NCBI RefSeq assembly: GCF_900090195.1
Contig: NZ_LT607803.1
Location: forward strand, 3,746,229 to 3,810,228
Source: Variovorax sp. HW608
GTDB taxonomy: Bacteria; Pseudomonadota; Gammaproteobacteria; Burkholderiales; Burkholderiaceae_C
DNA: 64,000 nucleotides
Reading direction: 5' to 3'
Positions 1 to 10,125 of this stretch are shown here, in pieces. Within the stretch, counting starts at the first letter, position 1; each line of letters opens with the position of its first letter. The notes beneath the pieces are model-generated. The model did not search any database and was not told the origin of the DNA. It saw only the letters and a program-made list of their open reading frames with translations. Both the position numbers and the translations under genes were made by a program.

Positions 1-1
1 C

Positions 2-1852
2 AATGTGAGCGCCTTCACCGAAGTCAAGGAAAGCTCGGACGACCTGAGCCGCCGCGTGCAGGGCCTGGCGAGCGGTGACGATGCGCTCAAGCTGGAGCGC
101 GTCGGCACCCAGTACGACATCGAACTCGGCAAGATCACGCCGCTGGTCGAGCGCGCGGACAAGAGCGCCAAGGCGGTCCTGGCCCAGCAGAAGATCCTCA
201 CGCAGGTGGGCAACGCGCTGCGCGACATCAATCGCCAGTCGTCCGACCTGCTCGAAATGACCGAGACCGTCGCCTCGCTCAAGATGCAGCAGAACGCGAC
301 CCTGCCCGAGATCTCCGCGGCCGGCCAGCTCGTGATGCTGACCCAGCGCATCGGCAAGTCGGCCAACGAATTCCTGACGGTCGAAGGCGTTAGCCCGGAC
401 GCGGTGTTCCTGCTCGGCAAGGACCTGAACTCGTTCCAGGAAATCACGCGCGGCCTGCTCGACGGCAGCAGCCAGCAGCGCCTGCCCGGCACGCGTGACG
501 CGCAGACCCGCCAGCAACTCGACGCCATCCTCAAGACCTACGAGCAGACCCGCACGCAGGCCAGCGCCATCCTGGGCAACCTGCAGGGCCTGGTCGCCGC
601 GCGCGAAGCGCAGGCCGCGATCCTGGCCGACAGCGAACCCCTGCGGAACGCGCTCGGCGACCTGCAGGAAAAGCTCTCGGCCCGCACCGGCCTGGGCGCC
701 GGCACCGTCGTGATGCTGTTCGTGCTGTCGCTGGCCGCGCTGGCGCTGGCCGGCGCGATCGGCTTCGTGCAGGTCCGCGAAGGGCGCGAGCGTGCCGCAT
801 CCGCCGAGCGCGAGCGTGTCGAAGCCGAGCGCGCCAGTGAAGACGCTGCGCGCGTCAACGCCGCCAACCAGGCCGCGATCTTGCGACTCATGAACGAACT
901 GCAGACCGTCGCCGAAGGCGATCTGACGCAGGAGGCGACCGTGACCGAGGACATCACCGGCGCCATCGCCGACTCGGTGAACTACACGGTGGAAGAACTG
1001 CGCCTCCTGGTGGGCAACGTGCAGAACACGGCGACCCGCGTGGCCCACACCACGTCGCAGGTGGAAAACACCTCGACCGAACTGCTCGCCGCATCGACCG
1101 AACAGCTTCGCGAGATCCGCGAAACCGGCCAGTCGGTGCTCACGATGGCCGAGCGGATCAACGGTGTGTCCTCGCAGGCGCAGGAATCGGCAACGGTGGC
1201 GCGCCAGTCGCTGCAGGCCGCTTCGTCGGGCCTGCAGGCGGTGCAGAACGCCATTGGCGGCATGAACGCCATCCGCGACCAGATCCAGGAAACCTCCAAG
1301 CGGATCAAGCGCCTGGGCGAATCGTCGCAGGAGATCGGTGAAATCACCGAGCTGATCTCGGATATTACCGAACAGACGAACGTGCTGGCGCTCAACGCCG
1401 CCATCCAGGCCGCATCCGCCGGCGAGGCCGGCCGCGGCTTCTCGGTGGTGGCGGAAGAAGTCCAGCGACTGGCCGAACGCTCCGCGGACGCGACGCGCCA
1501 GATCTCGGCGCTGGTGAAGGCGATTCAGACCGACACGCAGGATGCGGTGGGCGCCATGGAGCGTTCCACGCAGGGTGTGGTCGAGGGCGCGAAGCTGTCC
1601 GACAACGCCGGTACGGCGCTCTCCGAGATCGACCGCGTGTCGCGCCGTCTGGCGGACCTGATCGAGCAGATCTCGCTCTCGGCATCCCGCGAAGCGGATT
1701 CCGCCAACGTGGTGGCCGCCAACATCCAGCACATCTTCGCCGTGACCGAGCAGACCGGCGAAGGCACGCGCACCACGGCCCAGCAGGTGCGCGAGCTCTC
1801 GCACATGGCCGAGGAGCTGCGTCAGTCGGTGGCTCGTTTCAAGATTTCCTGA
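2..1852 (+). CDS. pilJ: Type IV pilus methyl-accepting chemotaxis protein PilJ (5' truncated by window edge)
   Basis: Transducer of the Pil/Chp chemosensory system that controls twitching motility. It sits in the inner membrane and passes a signal to the CheA-like kinase encoded next. The reading frame is open at the window edge, so the first membrane segment and the N-terminus are missing. Counting from the GTG at position 5, residues 1-230 form the helical sensory region, a membrane segment lies at about 233-257 (rich in Leu/Ala/Val), and a charged linker and HAMP-like region follow. The cytoplasmic coiled coil has its conserved hairpin tip at about 459-495 ([20 protein letters not shown]). 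The next gene begins 16 bases after the stop, as in pilGHIJL operons. Identity is based on the tip sequence plus the pilL neighbour. Confidence 0.9.
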   Translation, partial: NVSAFTEVKESSDDLSRRVQGLASGDDALKLERVGTQYDIELGKITPLVERADKSAKAVLAQQKILTQVGNALRDINRQSSDLLEMTETVASLKMQQNATLPEISAAGQLVMLTQRIGKSANEFLTVEGVSPDAVFLLGKDLNSFQEITRGLLDGSSQQRLPGTRDAQTRQQLDAILKTYEQTRTQASAILGNLQGLVAAREAQAAILADSEPLRNALGDLQEKLSARTGLGAGTVVMLFVLSLAALALAGAIGFVQVREGRERAASAERERVEAERASEDAARVNAANQAAILRLMNELQTVAEGDLTQEATVTEDITGAIADSVNYTVEELRLLVGNVQNTATRVAHTTSQVENTSTELLAASTEQLREIRETGQSVLTMAERINGVSSQAQESATVARQSLQAASSGLQAVQNAIGGMNAIRDQIQETSKRIKRLGESSQEIGEITELISDITEQTNVLALNAAIQAASAGEAGRGFSVVAEEVQRLAERSADATRQISALVKAIQTDTQDAVGAMERSTQGVVEGAKLSDNAGTALSEIDRVSRRLADLIEQISLSASREADSANVVAANIQHIFAVTEQTGEGTRTTAQQVRELSHMAEELRQSVARFKIS

Positions 1853-1868
1853 ACGCCGAGCGTCCAAC

Positions 1869-4800
1869 GTGTCGATGCAAAGTCCCGCAGCCCACATCGC
1901 CGGCAATGCGCCGGCAACGGAGGATCTTGGGCCGCTGGCCTGGGTTCTCGGAGAAATCCAGAAGTCGCTCGATGCCGTGGGCAAGACCCTGCGGCGCTTC
2001 TCGCGCGACGCCGCGTCGGCCCTGCCGGGTTCGGAGATCGACACCTTGCCGGTGCGACAGGCCCGGCAGCAGCTGCATCAGGCCGTCGGCGCGCTGCAGA
2101 TGGTGGGCCACACGGCGCCCGCCCTGGTGCTGGGCGCGATGGAGTTCGCGGTCCAGAGCTTCGTTACCGAGCCGCTGCGCTGCAACGACGCCGCAGTCCA
2201 GAAGATCGAGCGGGCCGGCTTCGCCGTCGCCGATTTCCTGAACGCGGTGGTCGCAGGCAAGGCGGTTTCGTCCGTCGCGCTGTTCCCGCAGTACCGCGAA
2301 GTGCTCGAACTGGTCGGCAACGAGCGCGTCCACCCGGCCGATCTGTGGAACATGACCTGGCGCTGGGTCGAGATCAAGCCCGCGCCGACCCAGGCCGCGC
2401 TGGTGTACGACCCCGCCGTCCGCTCGAAGCTCGATCGCGAGGTCTTGCAGGTCGTCAAGAGCGGCGACGACCATGCGGCACGCCGGCTGCAGGCCTTGTG
2501 CCTCGGCCTCGGCCGTGGCGCCTCGGTGCCGCGGGTGGCGAGCTTCTGGACGCTTGCCGCCGGCTTCTTCGAGGCGCTGGCGCTGGCGCTGATTCCGGCC
2601 GATTCGCACGTCAAGCGCGCCGCATCGCGCGTGCTGCTGCAGTACGCGACGCTGGCACGCGGCGACAACACAGTGTCCGACCGCCTCGGCCGGGACCTGC
2701 TCTTCTTCTGCGCCCAGGCCGTTCCGGGAGCGAACGACGAAGCCGCCACCTTGCGCGCGGTGCGCGCGGCCTGGGGCGTCGCCAACGAGCAGAAGGTCGA
2801 CTACACCGTCGAGCAGTTCGGCCGCTTCGACCCGGTGGTCCTCGCGCAGGCGCGCAAGCGCATCGAGACCGCGAAGGAAATGTGGTCGGCGCTGTCCGGC
2901 GGCGAGGTGAGCCGCATGCGGCAGGTCGTGGACACCTTCGCGCAGCTCGGCGAGTCGCTGCAGAAACTGCATCCGCCCAGCCTGCCGATGGTGCAGGCAC
3001 TGAACAACGCGGTCGACGCCTCGGTCCGTTCCAGCAAGGCGCCCGGCACCGAGCTCGCGATGGAAGTCGCCACCTCGGTGCTGTATCTCGAAGCCGCTTT
3101 CGAGGATCTCGATCCGCAGGACCGGCAGCTCACCGCCCGCACCGTCCAGCTGGCCGGGCGCATCGACCGCGCGCGCGACGGCGGGCGCTCGGAGCCGCTC
3201 GAGCCCTGGATGGAGGAGCTCTATCGCCGCGTGAGCGACCGCCAGACCATGGGCACCGTGGTCGGCGAGCTGCGCAGCCACCTGGGCGAGCTCGAAAAAT
3301 CGCTCGATCAGTTCTTCCGCCGCCCGACCGAGAAGAGCCTGCTGCGCAACGTGCCCTCGCAGCTGCTGCAGATGCGCGGGGTGTTCTCGGTGCTCGGCCT
3401 CGATCAGGCCGCGCAGACCGTGCAGCGCATGCGCGAGAACGTCGACCAGCTGCTGACCGAAGAGTCGCCGGCCGACGAGATCCGCGCCTTCGATTCGCTC
3501 GGCAACAACCTGGGCGCACTCGGTTTCCTGATCGACATGCTCAGCTACCAGCCGGCGCTGGCCAAGCGGCTGTTCGTGTTCGATGCGGACATTGGCGAAC
3601 TCAAGCCGCTCATGGGGCGCCAGGCCGGCGATGCCTCCTCCGAGGCGGCTGCGCCCGCGGCTTTCGCAGCGGCATCCGGCCCGGTCGCGGTGACCGAGGC
3701 GGTCATGAGCGTCGAGCAAGTCGACGCGCAGATCGCCGCCAAGCTGGCCGCGCTCGCGACCCCCGGCGCGCGCAAGCCGGCGCCGTCGCCGATCGAGGAA
3801 TTCAGCCAGGCGGCCACGAGCTGGACCTCCAAGATCACCGGCCCCGCGCCGCTCGAGGCGCTGCCCGACACCGAGGTGACCGAACTGGAGGAAGACGACC
3901 TCCAGAACATCTTCCTCGACGAAGCCCGCGAAGTCCTGCACAACGGCCTGGCGGCGGTGTCGGCGCTCGGGACGCGCCCGGACGATGAAGGCGAGCTGAC
4001 CATCCTGCGGCGTGCCTTCCATACGCTCAAGGGCAGCTCGCGCATGGTCGGGCTGATGGATTTCGGCGAGGCCGCATGGTCCCTCGAACAGGTGCTGAAC
4101 ACCTGGCTGGCCGACCAGCGCCCGGCGACGCCGGAACTGCTCACCGGCACACGCAATGCGCTCCAGGACTTCGCCAAGTGGGTGGAAGCGATCGCCGCGG
4201 GCGGGTCGCACCCCTGGAAGTCGGCGCCTTTCCTGGCGATCGCCGAATCGCTGCGCACCGGCGAGCCGCTGCAGATCCCGGCCCGTGTCGCCGACGCCGA
4301 GGCGCTCGTTGCCGCCGCGCGCCACATCGCGGCGGAGTCCGCCGCCGAAGTGCCGCCGCCCGCGCTGGAGCCCGTGCCGCTGCCGGAGCTGCCCGATCTT
4401 CGCGATCTGGAACTCGAAATCGACCTGAAGGGCGAGGAGGACCAGCCGCCTTCCGAGGAGGCGGCAGTCGCGCCGGCCTCGGAGGCTCCGCGTTCCGACG
4501 ACGGATTTGCATCGACGGACTTCCTCGACTTCGATGGCAAGCCCGAGCCGCCGCCCGAACAGTCCGTGGCGCTGGGCGACTACGAGGACGTCGATTTCCT
4601 CGAAACCGTCCATACCGCGCTCGAGCCCTCGCTCGTGGCGGCCGCGTCGCGGCCGCAGCCTGAGCCCGAACCCGAGCCCGCAGAACTGCCCGCGCTGGCG
4701 CTGGAGCCCGAGGTCGCCGCAGCCCCGCAGCCCGAGGCGGAGCCCGAACCCGAGCCGGCAGCAGAAGAGCTTCTGCCCGAGCCGCAAGTGGCATCCGCCC

Positions 4801-7800
4801 CCGAGCCCGAGCTTGCATTTGCGTTGAGCCTCGAGCCCGAAGTCGAGGCTGCCGCCGTGGCCGAAACGCCCGTCATCGAGGAGCCGCCGGCTGTTCATGA
4901 CGAAGCGCCGCTCGAGTTCGCGACCGCAGAGCTCCCGCCCGCGGTCGTCTCAGAGCCGCCCGTCGAGGCAGCGCCCGTCGAAGCCCTTGCGGCAGCGCCC
5001 GAGGCGCCCCAGCCGGAACCCACGCCAGCGCCGAGTGCCGAGGAGCAGGTCAAGGTCATCGGCCCGCTGCGCATCGGCATCGCGCTCTACAACGTCTATC
5101 TGAACGAAGCCGACGAATGGTCGCGCCAGCTCGCGACCGAGGTGGGCGAATGGGCGCTCGAAACCCACGAGCGGGTCCCGATGTCGGCGATCAGCCTGGC
5201 GCATTCGCTGGCCGGCAGCTCCGCCACCGTGGGGTTCCAGAGCCTCTCGGGCATGGCGCGGCTGTTCGAGACCGCGCTCGACCATCTGCACACGCTGGGC
5301 CGCGGCACGCCGGAACAGGGCGCGATCCTCGTCGCCGCCGCGGAGGAACAACGGCGCCTGCTGCACCAGTTCGCGGCCGGATTCCTGCGCGACCCGGCTG
5401 AAGACACGCTGGAGGCGCTGCGCAACGTCGCCGCCTCGCAACTGCCGCCCCCGGAAGCGGTCGTCGAGCCTGCCGCCGCGCCGCTTCACCTGGTGCGCGA
5501 TGCCGGGTCGGATGTGTTGCTCGACGATGCCGACGAAGGCTCCGACGTCGTCGATGCGGTCGACATGGACCTGTTCCCGATCTTCGAGGAAGAGGCGGGC
5601 GACCTGCTGCCGCAGCTCGGCGCCGCGTTGCGCGATTGGGCGCAGAACCCCGACAACAGGGCTGCGCGCAGCAGCGCGCTGCGCACGCTGCACACGCTGA
5701 AGGGCAGTGCGCGCCTGGCCGGCGCCATGCGCCTGGGCGAGCGCGCCCATCGCATGGAATCGGACATCGAGGCGATCGGTTCCGAGGGCGCCGACCGGCA
5801 GGCGATCGAGCAGCTGCTCACGCGCTTCGACGCCCTGCAGGCCAACTTCGATGCGCTGCGGGCCGCGGACGATGCGACGCAGGCCGAGCTGGTCCAGCTT
5901 GCCGCCACGCCCGTCACGTCTGTCACGCCGGTCGTCACCGTGGCCGCGCCGGAAGCGGAAGCCCCGGCGACCCCACCGGTGGTCGAGGCGGCCGCGCCCG
6001 AGCACGATGCGGTGCCGGCTGCCGCCGAGCCGATACCGGTCGAGCAAGCGACCCCCGCAGAGCCGCTCGTGGCGCGCGCGGCGGTCGCGATGCCTTCGCC
6101 CTCGGTGCTCACGCCGCTGCGCGCGGTGTCGAGCCAGGCGGTGCGCATCCGCACGCACCTGCTCGATCGCCTGGTGGCCCAGGCGGGCGAAGTCATCATC
6201 ACGCGCTCGCGCCTCGAGGCCGAACTGGGGCAGTTGCGCAGTTCGCTCGCGGATCTCACGGGCAACCTCGACCGCCTGCGCCAGCAGCTGCGCGACATCG
6301 AGCTGCAGGCCGAAAGCCAGATGCAGTCCCGCCTCGCGCAGGCCAAGGATTCGCAGCAGGGCTTCGATCCGCTCGAGTTCGATCGCTTCACCCGCGTGCA
6401 GGAACTCACCCGCATGATGGCCGAGTCGGTCAACGACGTGGCGACCGTGCAGCGCACGCTCCAGAAGACCGTGCAGGCGACCGAGGACGACCTGAGCGCG
6501 CAGGCGCGCCAGACGCGCGAACTGCAGCGCGGCCTGCTGCGCACGCGCATGGTGGAATTCGAGGGCATTTCCGACCGCCTGTATCGCGTGGTGCGCCAGG
6601 CCTCGAAGGACACCGGCAAGCAGGTACGGCTCGACATCACTGGCGGCTCGATCGAGATGGATCGCGGCGTCCTCGAACGGATGACGCCGGCCTTCGAGCA
6701 TCTGCTGCGCAACTGCGTGGCGCACGGCATCGAGGATGCGGCGGTGCGCGAAAAGGCCGGCAAGGATCCGAGCGGCCTGATCGTCATCGAGCTGCACCAG
6801 GAAGGCAATGACGTCTCGGTGAGCTTCCAGGACGACGGCGGCGGCCTCAAGTACGACCGGATCGTCGCCCGTGCGCGCTCGCTCGGCCTCGTCGCCGAGG
6901 GCCAGCAGATCAGCGACCAGGAGGCGGCGGAGCTGATCTATCAGCCCGGCTTCTCGACCGCCGAGCAGGTCTCCGAACTGGCGGGCCGCGGCATCGGCAT
7001 GGACGTGGTGCGCGCGCAGGTCGCCGGCCTCGGCGGCCGCATCGAGACCCACAGCAAGCCGGGGCAGGGGACCACCTTCAAGCTGGTGCTGCCGCTCACG
7101 ACGGCGGTGACGCACGTGGTGATGATGCGCGCCGGCGCGGTCAACATCGGCGTGCCTTCCAACCTCGTCGAACTGGTGCTGCGCGCCGGTGCATCGGAGC
7201 TCGAGAAGGCCTATCTGGACAGCCACTACCCGTTCGGCGGTGAGGAAGTGCCGTTCTACTGGGCCGGTGCGCTGCTGCAGTCGTCTCCGGGCAGCGAACG
7301 CGCGCCGGGCAAGGCGAACACGATCGTCGTCGTCCGAAGCGCGGCGCAGCGCGTGGCGCTGCACGTGGACGAAGTGCTGGGCAACCAGGAAGTCGTGGTC
7401 AAGAACCTCGGTCCGCAGCTTTCGCGGCTGCCGGGCATGGCGGCGATCTCGGTGCTCGCATCGGGTGCGGTCGCGCTGATCTACAACCCGGTGGCGCTGG
7501 CCTCGGTCCATGGCGAGAAGGCGCGCAGCTTCCAGGCTGCAGCGGGCCGCGCCGTCGCGACCCGGGACACGGGCGGTGCCCAGCCGACGGCACCGGTCGC
7601 CCACGCGCCGTCGCAGGTGCCGCTGGTGCTGGTGGTGGACGACTCGATCACCGTGCGGCGCGTCACGCAGCGTCTGCTGCAGCGCGAAGGCTATCGGGTC
7701 GCGCTGGCGGCGGATGGCCTGCAGGCACTCGAACGGCTGCAGCAGGAGCGCCCCGCGGTCGTGCTGTCGGACATCGAGATGCCGCGCATGGATGGCTTCG

Positions 7801-8006
7801 ACCTCGCGCGCAACATCCGCGCGGACGCTTCGCTGGCCGACCTGCCGATCATCATGATCACCTCGCGCATCGCCGAGAAGCACCACGACCACGCGCGTGC
7901 GCTGGGCGTGAATCACTACCTCGGCAAGCCGTATTCGGAAGAGGAGCTGCTGCGACTGGTGCGCAGCTACACGGGCGTGGAGCTGCCCGTGGCGCTCGTG
8001 GCCTGA
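1869..8006 (+). CDS. pilL: PilL/ChpA hybrid sensor histidine kinase with three Hpt domains, CheA core and receiver
   Basis: Central kinase of the type IV pilus chemosensory system, 2045 residues from a GTG start (an ATG two codons later is also possible). Three Hpt motifs are visible: His718 in HTLKGSS, His1112 in AHSLAGSS and His1275 in HTLKGSAR. After a second linker come the CheA-type dimerisation and ATPase region (about 1430-1740, N-box HLLRNCVAHGIE, G-box GRGIGMD), a CheW-like domain, and a C-terminal receiver with phospho-acceptor Asp1968 in SDIEMPRMDG and Lys in GKPYSEEE. Residues about 870-1055 are a low-complexity Pro/Glu/Ala linker full of PEPE repeats. In typical CheA the N-box reads NAxDHG; here it is NCVAHG. 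It probably phosphorylates PilG/PilH-type regulators encoded upstream of the window (inference). Confidence 0.93.
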   Translation: MSMQSPAAHIAGNAPATEDLGPLAWVLGEIQKSLDAVGKTLRRFSRDAASALPGSEIDTLPVRQARQQLHQAVGALQMVGHTAPALVLGAMEFAVQSFVTEPLRCNDAAVQKIERAGFAVADFLNAVVAGKAVSSVALFPQYREVLELVGNERVHPADLWNMTWRWVEIKPAPTQAALVYDPAVRSKLDREVLQVVKSGDDHAARRLQALCLGLGRGASVPRVASFWTLAAGFFEALALALIPADSHVKRAASRVLLQYATLARGDNTVSDRLGRDLLFFCAQAVPGANDEAATLRAVRAAWGVANEQKVDYTVEQFGRFDPVVLAQARKRIETAKEMWSALSGGEVSRMRQVVDTFAQLGESLQKLHPPSLPMVQALNNAVDASVRSSKAPGTELAMEVATSVLYLEAAFEDLDPQDRQLTARTVQLAGRIDRARDGGRSEPLEPWMEELYRRVSDRQTMGTVVGELRSHLGELEKSLDQFFRRPTEKSLLRNVPSQLLQMRGVFSVLGLDQAAQTVQRMRENVDQLLTEESPADEIRAFDSLGNNLGALGFLIDMLSYQPALAKRLFVFDADIGELKPLMGRQAGDASSEAAAPAAFAAASGPVAVTEAVMSVEQVDAQIAAKLAALATPGARKPAPSPIEEFSQAATSWTSKITGPAPLEALPDTEVTELEEDDLQNIFLDEAREVLHNGLAAVSALGTRPDDEGELTILRRAFHTLKGSSRMVGLMDFGEAAWSLEQVLNTWLADQRPATPELLTGTRNALQDFAKWVEAIAAGGSHPWKSAPFLAIAESLRTGEPLQIPARVADAEALVAAARHIAAESAAEVPPPALEPVPLPELPDLRDLELEIDLKGEEDQPPSEEAAVAPASEAPRSDDGFASTDFLDFDGKPEPPPEQSVALGDYEDVDFLETVHTALEPSLVAAASRPQPEPEPEPAELPALALEPEVAAAPQPEAEPEPEPAAEELLPEPQVASAPEPELAFALSLEPEVEAAAVAETPVIEEPPAVHDEAPLEFATAELPPAVVSEPPVEAAPVEALAAAPEAPQPEPTPAPSAEEQVKVIGPLRIGIALYNVYLNEADEWSRQLATEVGEWALETHERVPMSAISLAHSLAGSSATVGFQSLSGMARLFETALDHLHTLGRGTPEQGAILVAAAEEQRRLLHQFAAGFLRDPAEDTLEALRNVAASQLPPPEAVVEPAAAPLHLVRDAGSDVLLDDADEGSDVVDAVDMDLFPIFEEEAGDLLPQLGAALRDWAQNPDNRAARSSALRTLHTLKGSARLAGAMRLGERAHRMESDIEAIGSEGADRQAIEQLLTRFDALQANFDALRAADDATQAELVQLAATPVTSVTPVVTVAAPEAEAPATPPVVEAAAPEHDAVPAAAEPIPVEQATPAEPLVARAAVAMPSPSVLTPLRAVSSQAVRIRTHLLDRLVAQAGEVIITRSRLEAELGQLRSSLADLTGNLDRLRQQLRDIELQAESQMQSRLAQAKDSQQGFDPLEFDRFTRVQELTRMMAESVNDVATVQRTLQKTVQATEDDLSAQARQTRELQRGLLRTRMVEFEGISDRLYRVVRQASKDTGKQVRLDITGGSIEMDRGVLERMTPAFEHLLRNCVAHGIEDAAVREKAGKDPSGLIVIELHQEGNDVSVSFQDDGGGLKYDRIVARARSLGLVAEGQQISDQEAAELIYQPGFSTAEQVSELAGRGIGMDVVRAQVAGLGGRIETHSKPGQGTTFKLVLPLTTAVTHVVMMRAGAVNIGVPSNLVELVLRAGASELEKAYLDSHYPFGGEEVPFYWAGALLQSSPGSERAPGKANTIVVVRSAAQRVALHVDEVLGNQEVVVKNLGPQLSRLPGMAAISVLASGAVALIYNPVALASVHGEKARSFQAAAGRAVATRDTGGAQPTAPVAHAPSQVPLVLVVDDSITVRRVTQRLLQREGYRVALAADGLQALERLQQERPAVVLSDIEMPRMDGFDLARNIRADASLADLPIIMITSRIAEKHHDHARALGVNHYLGKPYSEEELLRLVRSYTGVELPVALVA

Positions 8007-8024
8007 TCGACGTGGCGGGGGGCG

Positions 8025-9479
8025 CTAGCGCGAATCGCGCTGCGCCTCCTTCACCACCGCATAGCGCAGGAGCGTGCGCTCCCGCGCTTCGGCGTGGTCG
8101 ACGATCGGCTTGGGGTAGTTCTCGCCGAGTCTGACGCCGGCCGCTTCCAGCTCCAGCGGCGCTGCCGTCCAGGGCGCATGGATCGCCGCATTGGACAGGT
8201 TGGAAAGCTGCGGCAGATAGCGCCGGATGAACCTGCCTTCGGGGTCGAACTTCTCGCTCTGCGTGACGGGGTTGAAGATCCTGAAGTACGGCTGGGCGAC
8301 GCAGCCGCTCGAACTCGCCCATTGCCAGTTGCCGTTGTTCGACGACAGCTCGAAGTCGTTGAGATGGAGCTCGAAGTAGCGCTCGCCGCGCCGCCAGTCG
8401 AGCCCGAGGTCCTTGCACAGGAAACTCGCGACCACCATGCGCAGCCGGTTGTGCATGTAGCCGGTCTGGTTGATCTGCGCCATCGCGGCATCGACGAGCG
8501 GGTAGCCGGTCCGGCCCTCGCACCAGGCGTGAAAGAGCAGGTCGGCGTGCTTGCCGTGGTGCCACTGGATCCGGTCGAACTCGGGCCTGAAGCTGCGCCG
8601 CTTGCCGCCTTCCACCATGTGGGGATGGTGCGCCAGGATCTGGAAGTAGAAGTCGCGCCAGATCAGTTCGCCGAGCCAGCTCGCGCCACCCGGGTCGCCC
8701 TGTTGCGCCAACTGGTGCGCCGCGCCCGCGAGTTGCCGGATCGACACGGTGCCGAAGCGCAGGTGGATGCCCAGGTAGCTCGGCCCGCGCACCGAGGGGA
8801 AGTCGCGCGCGTCGTGGTAGCGGTCGATGCGCCGGGAGAAGTCGTCGAACAGCGCCGAGCCGCCCTGGCTGCCGGTGGGAATCTCCAGTTCGGCGAGATT
8901 GGTTTTCTCGAAGCCGAGCTGCGCCAGCTCCGGGACCGGTGCCCGGTACTTCTCGGGCGCAGGGGCCAGCGCCTCCGCGTAGCTGCGCACCGGATAGGCC
9001 TTCAGGTAGAACCCATCGACCTTGGCGAGCCACGCGCGCTTGTAGGCGGTGAAGACGGTGTAGGGCTGCCCGAGCTGCGTCACCACCTCGTCGCGGTCGA
9101 AGACGGCCTGGTCCTTGTAGGTGTGCAAGGCGATCCCGGCATTCGCCAGTGCGCCCAGCACCTTGGCGTCGCGGTCCGTCGCCTCGGGCTCGTCGTCGCG
9201 GTTCGCGAACACCGCCTGCACGTCCAGTGCGCGGGCGAGCGCTGCGATCTCGTCTTCGGCGACCGCGTGCCGCACGATCAGCCCGCCGCCGAGCGTGCGC
9301 AGCTCTGCGTCGAGCTCGACCAGCGATTCGCGGATGAATTCCACCCGCCGGTCCGCGCGCGGCAGCGCATCGAGGATCGCGCGATCGAAGACGAACACGC
9401 AAACCACCTGCCGGCAGGCCCGCAGCGCCTGGTAGAGCGCCGCGTTGTCGTCGACCCGGAGATCGCGACGAAACCACAT
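8025..9479 (-). CDS. phrB: Deoxyribodipyrimidine photolyase (class I CPD photolyase)
   Basis: Light-driven repair of cyclobutane pyrimidine dimers, cytoplasmic. The protein starts MWFRRDLRVDDNAAL, the usual N-terminal motif of the Rossmann-like antenna domain. The C-terminal FAD-binding part carries the signature stretch from FELSSNNGNWQW to PYFRIFNPVTQS and ends FIRRYLPQL. I chose ATG at 9479 (484 residues) because it places the WFRRDLR motif at the N-terminus. An ATG at 9527, 16 codons upstream, would overlap the start of the divergent yqgE. The gene converges on pilL with an 18-base gap. Confidence 0.93.
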   Translation of the reverse strand: MWFRRDLRVDDNAALYQALRACRQVVCVFVFDRAILDALPRADRRVEFIRESLVELDAELRTLGGGLIVRHAVAEDEIAALARALDVQAVFANRDDEPEATDRDAKVLGALANAGIALHTYKDQAVFDRDEVVTQLGQPYTVFTAYKRAWLAKVDGFYLKAYPVRSYAEALAPAPEKYRAPVPELAQLGFEKTNLAELEIPTGSQGGSALFDDFSRRIDRYHDARDFPSVRGPSYLGIHLRFGTVSIRQLAGAAHQLAQQGDPGGASWLGELIWRDFYFQILAHHPHMVEGGKRRSFRPEFDRIQWHHGKHADLLFHAWCEGRTGYPLVDAAMAQINQTGYMHNRLRMVVASFLCKDLGLDWRRGERYFELHLNDFELSSNNGNWQWASSSGCVAQPYFRIFNPVTQSEKFDPEGRFIRRYLPQLSNLSNAAIHAPWTAAPLELEAAGVRLGENYPKPIVDHAEARERTLLRYAVVKEAQRDSR

Positions 9480-9525
9480 AAGCCCCTTGGGATAGATCTT
9501 GTCGACGGCAAGTAAAATCGGCGGC

Positions 9526-10125
9526 ATGGCCTCTGATTCTGCCCCGATGAACTTGACGCATCATTTCCTGATTGCGATGCCGGGTCTGGAAGACAAGGCG
9601 TTCAGCCGCAGCGTGGTCTACCTCTGCGAACACAGCGAGCGCGGCGCGCTCGGCCTGGTGATCAACAAGCCCAGCGACATCAACCTCGGCGCGCTGTTCG
9701 AGAAGATCGAACTGCACCTCGCCAGCCCCGAACTCGGCAAGGCGCCGGTCTTCCAGGGCGGCCCCGTGCAGACCGAGCGCGGCTTCGTGCTCCACGAGCC
9801 GGTCTTCGCGCGCTCCGACAAGCCGAATGAATCCGTCTACGCCTCGACCATGACCATCCCCGGCGGGCTGGAAATGACCACTTCCAAGGATGTGCTGGAG
9901 GCGCTCGCCACCGGCGCCGGTCCGCGCAAGGTGCTTGTTTCGCTCGGTTACTCCGCCTGGGGCGAAGGCCAGCTCGAATCCGAACTGGCCGAGAACAGCT
10001 GGCTGACCGTCGGCGCCGATCCGGTCGTGATCTTCGACACCCCCGTCGAGCAGCGCTACGACAAGGCGTTGTCGCTGCTGGGCCTTCAGGCCTGGACGCT
10101 CTCGCCCGACGCGGGGCATGCATGA
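9526..10125 (+). CDS. yqgE: YqgE/AlgH family protein (UPF0301)
   Basis: Member of the conserved YqgE/AlgH family of unknown biochemical function. Motifs: LTHHFLIAMPGLEDKAFSRS near the N-terminus, YLCEHSERGALGLVINKP, and FQGGPVQTERGFVLH. I chose ATG at 9526 (199 residues); an in-frame start at 9499 would add nine unconserved residues. It overlaps the following ruvX by four bases (ATGA), and the yqgE-ruvX pairing is widespread in proteobacteria. A TAAAAT hexamer lies at 9513-9518 just before the start and may be a -10 element. That would leave almost no leader, so its role is uncertain. Confidence 0.92.
   Translation: MASDSAPMNLTHHFLIAMPGLEDKAFSRSVVYLCEHSERGALGLVINKPSDINLGALFEKIELHLASPELGKAPVFQGGPVQTERGFVLHEPVFARSDKPNESVYASTMTIPGGLEMTTSKDVLEALATGAGPRKVLVSLGYSAWGEGQLESELAENSWLTVGADPVVIFDTPVEQRYDKALSLLGLQAWTLSPDAGHA

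Noticed and set aside
1839..4898. 1019-codon open frame on the minus strand opposite pilL
   Set aside because: Rich in Arg/His/Gly/Leu in a pattern that mirrors the third-position GC of pilL; no domain sequence. Antisense shadow of high-GC coding DNA.
4950..7916. 988-codon open frame opposite the second half of pilL
   Set aside because: Same composition artefact; no motif and no ribosome site.
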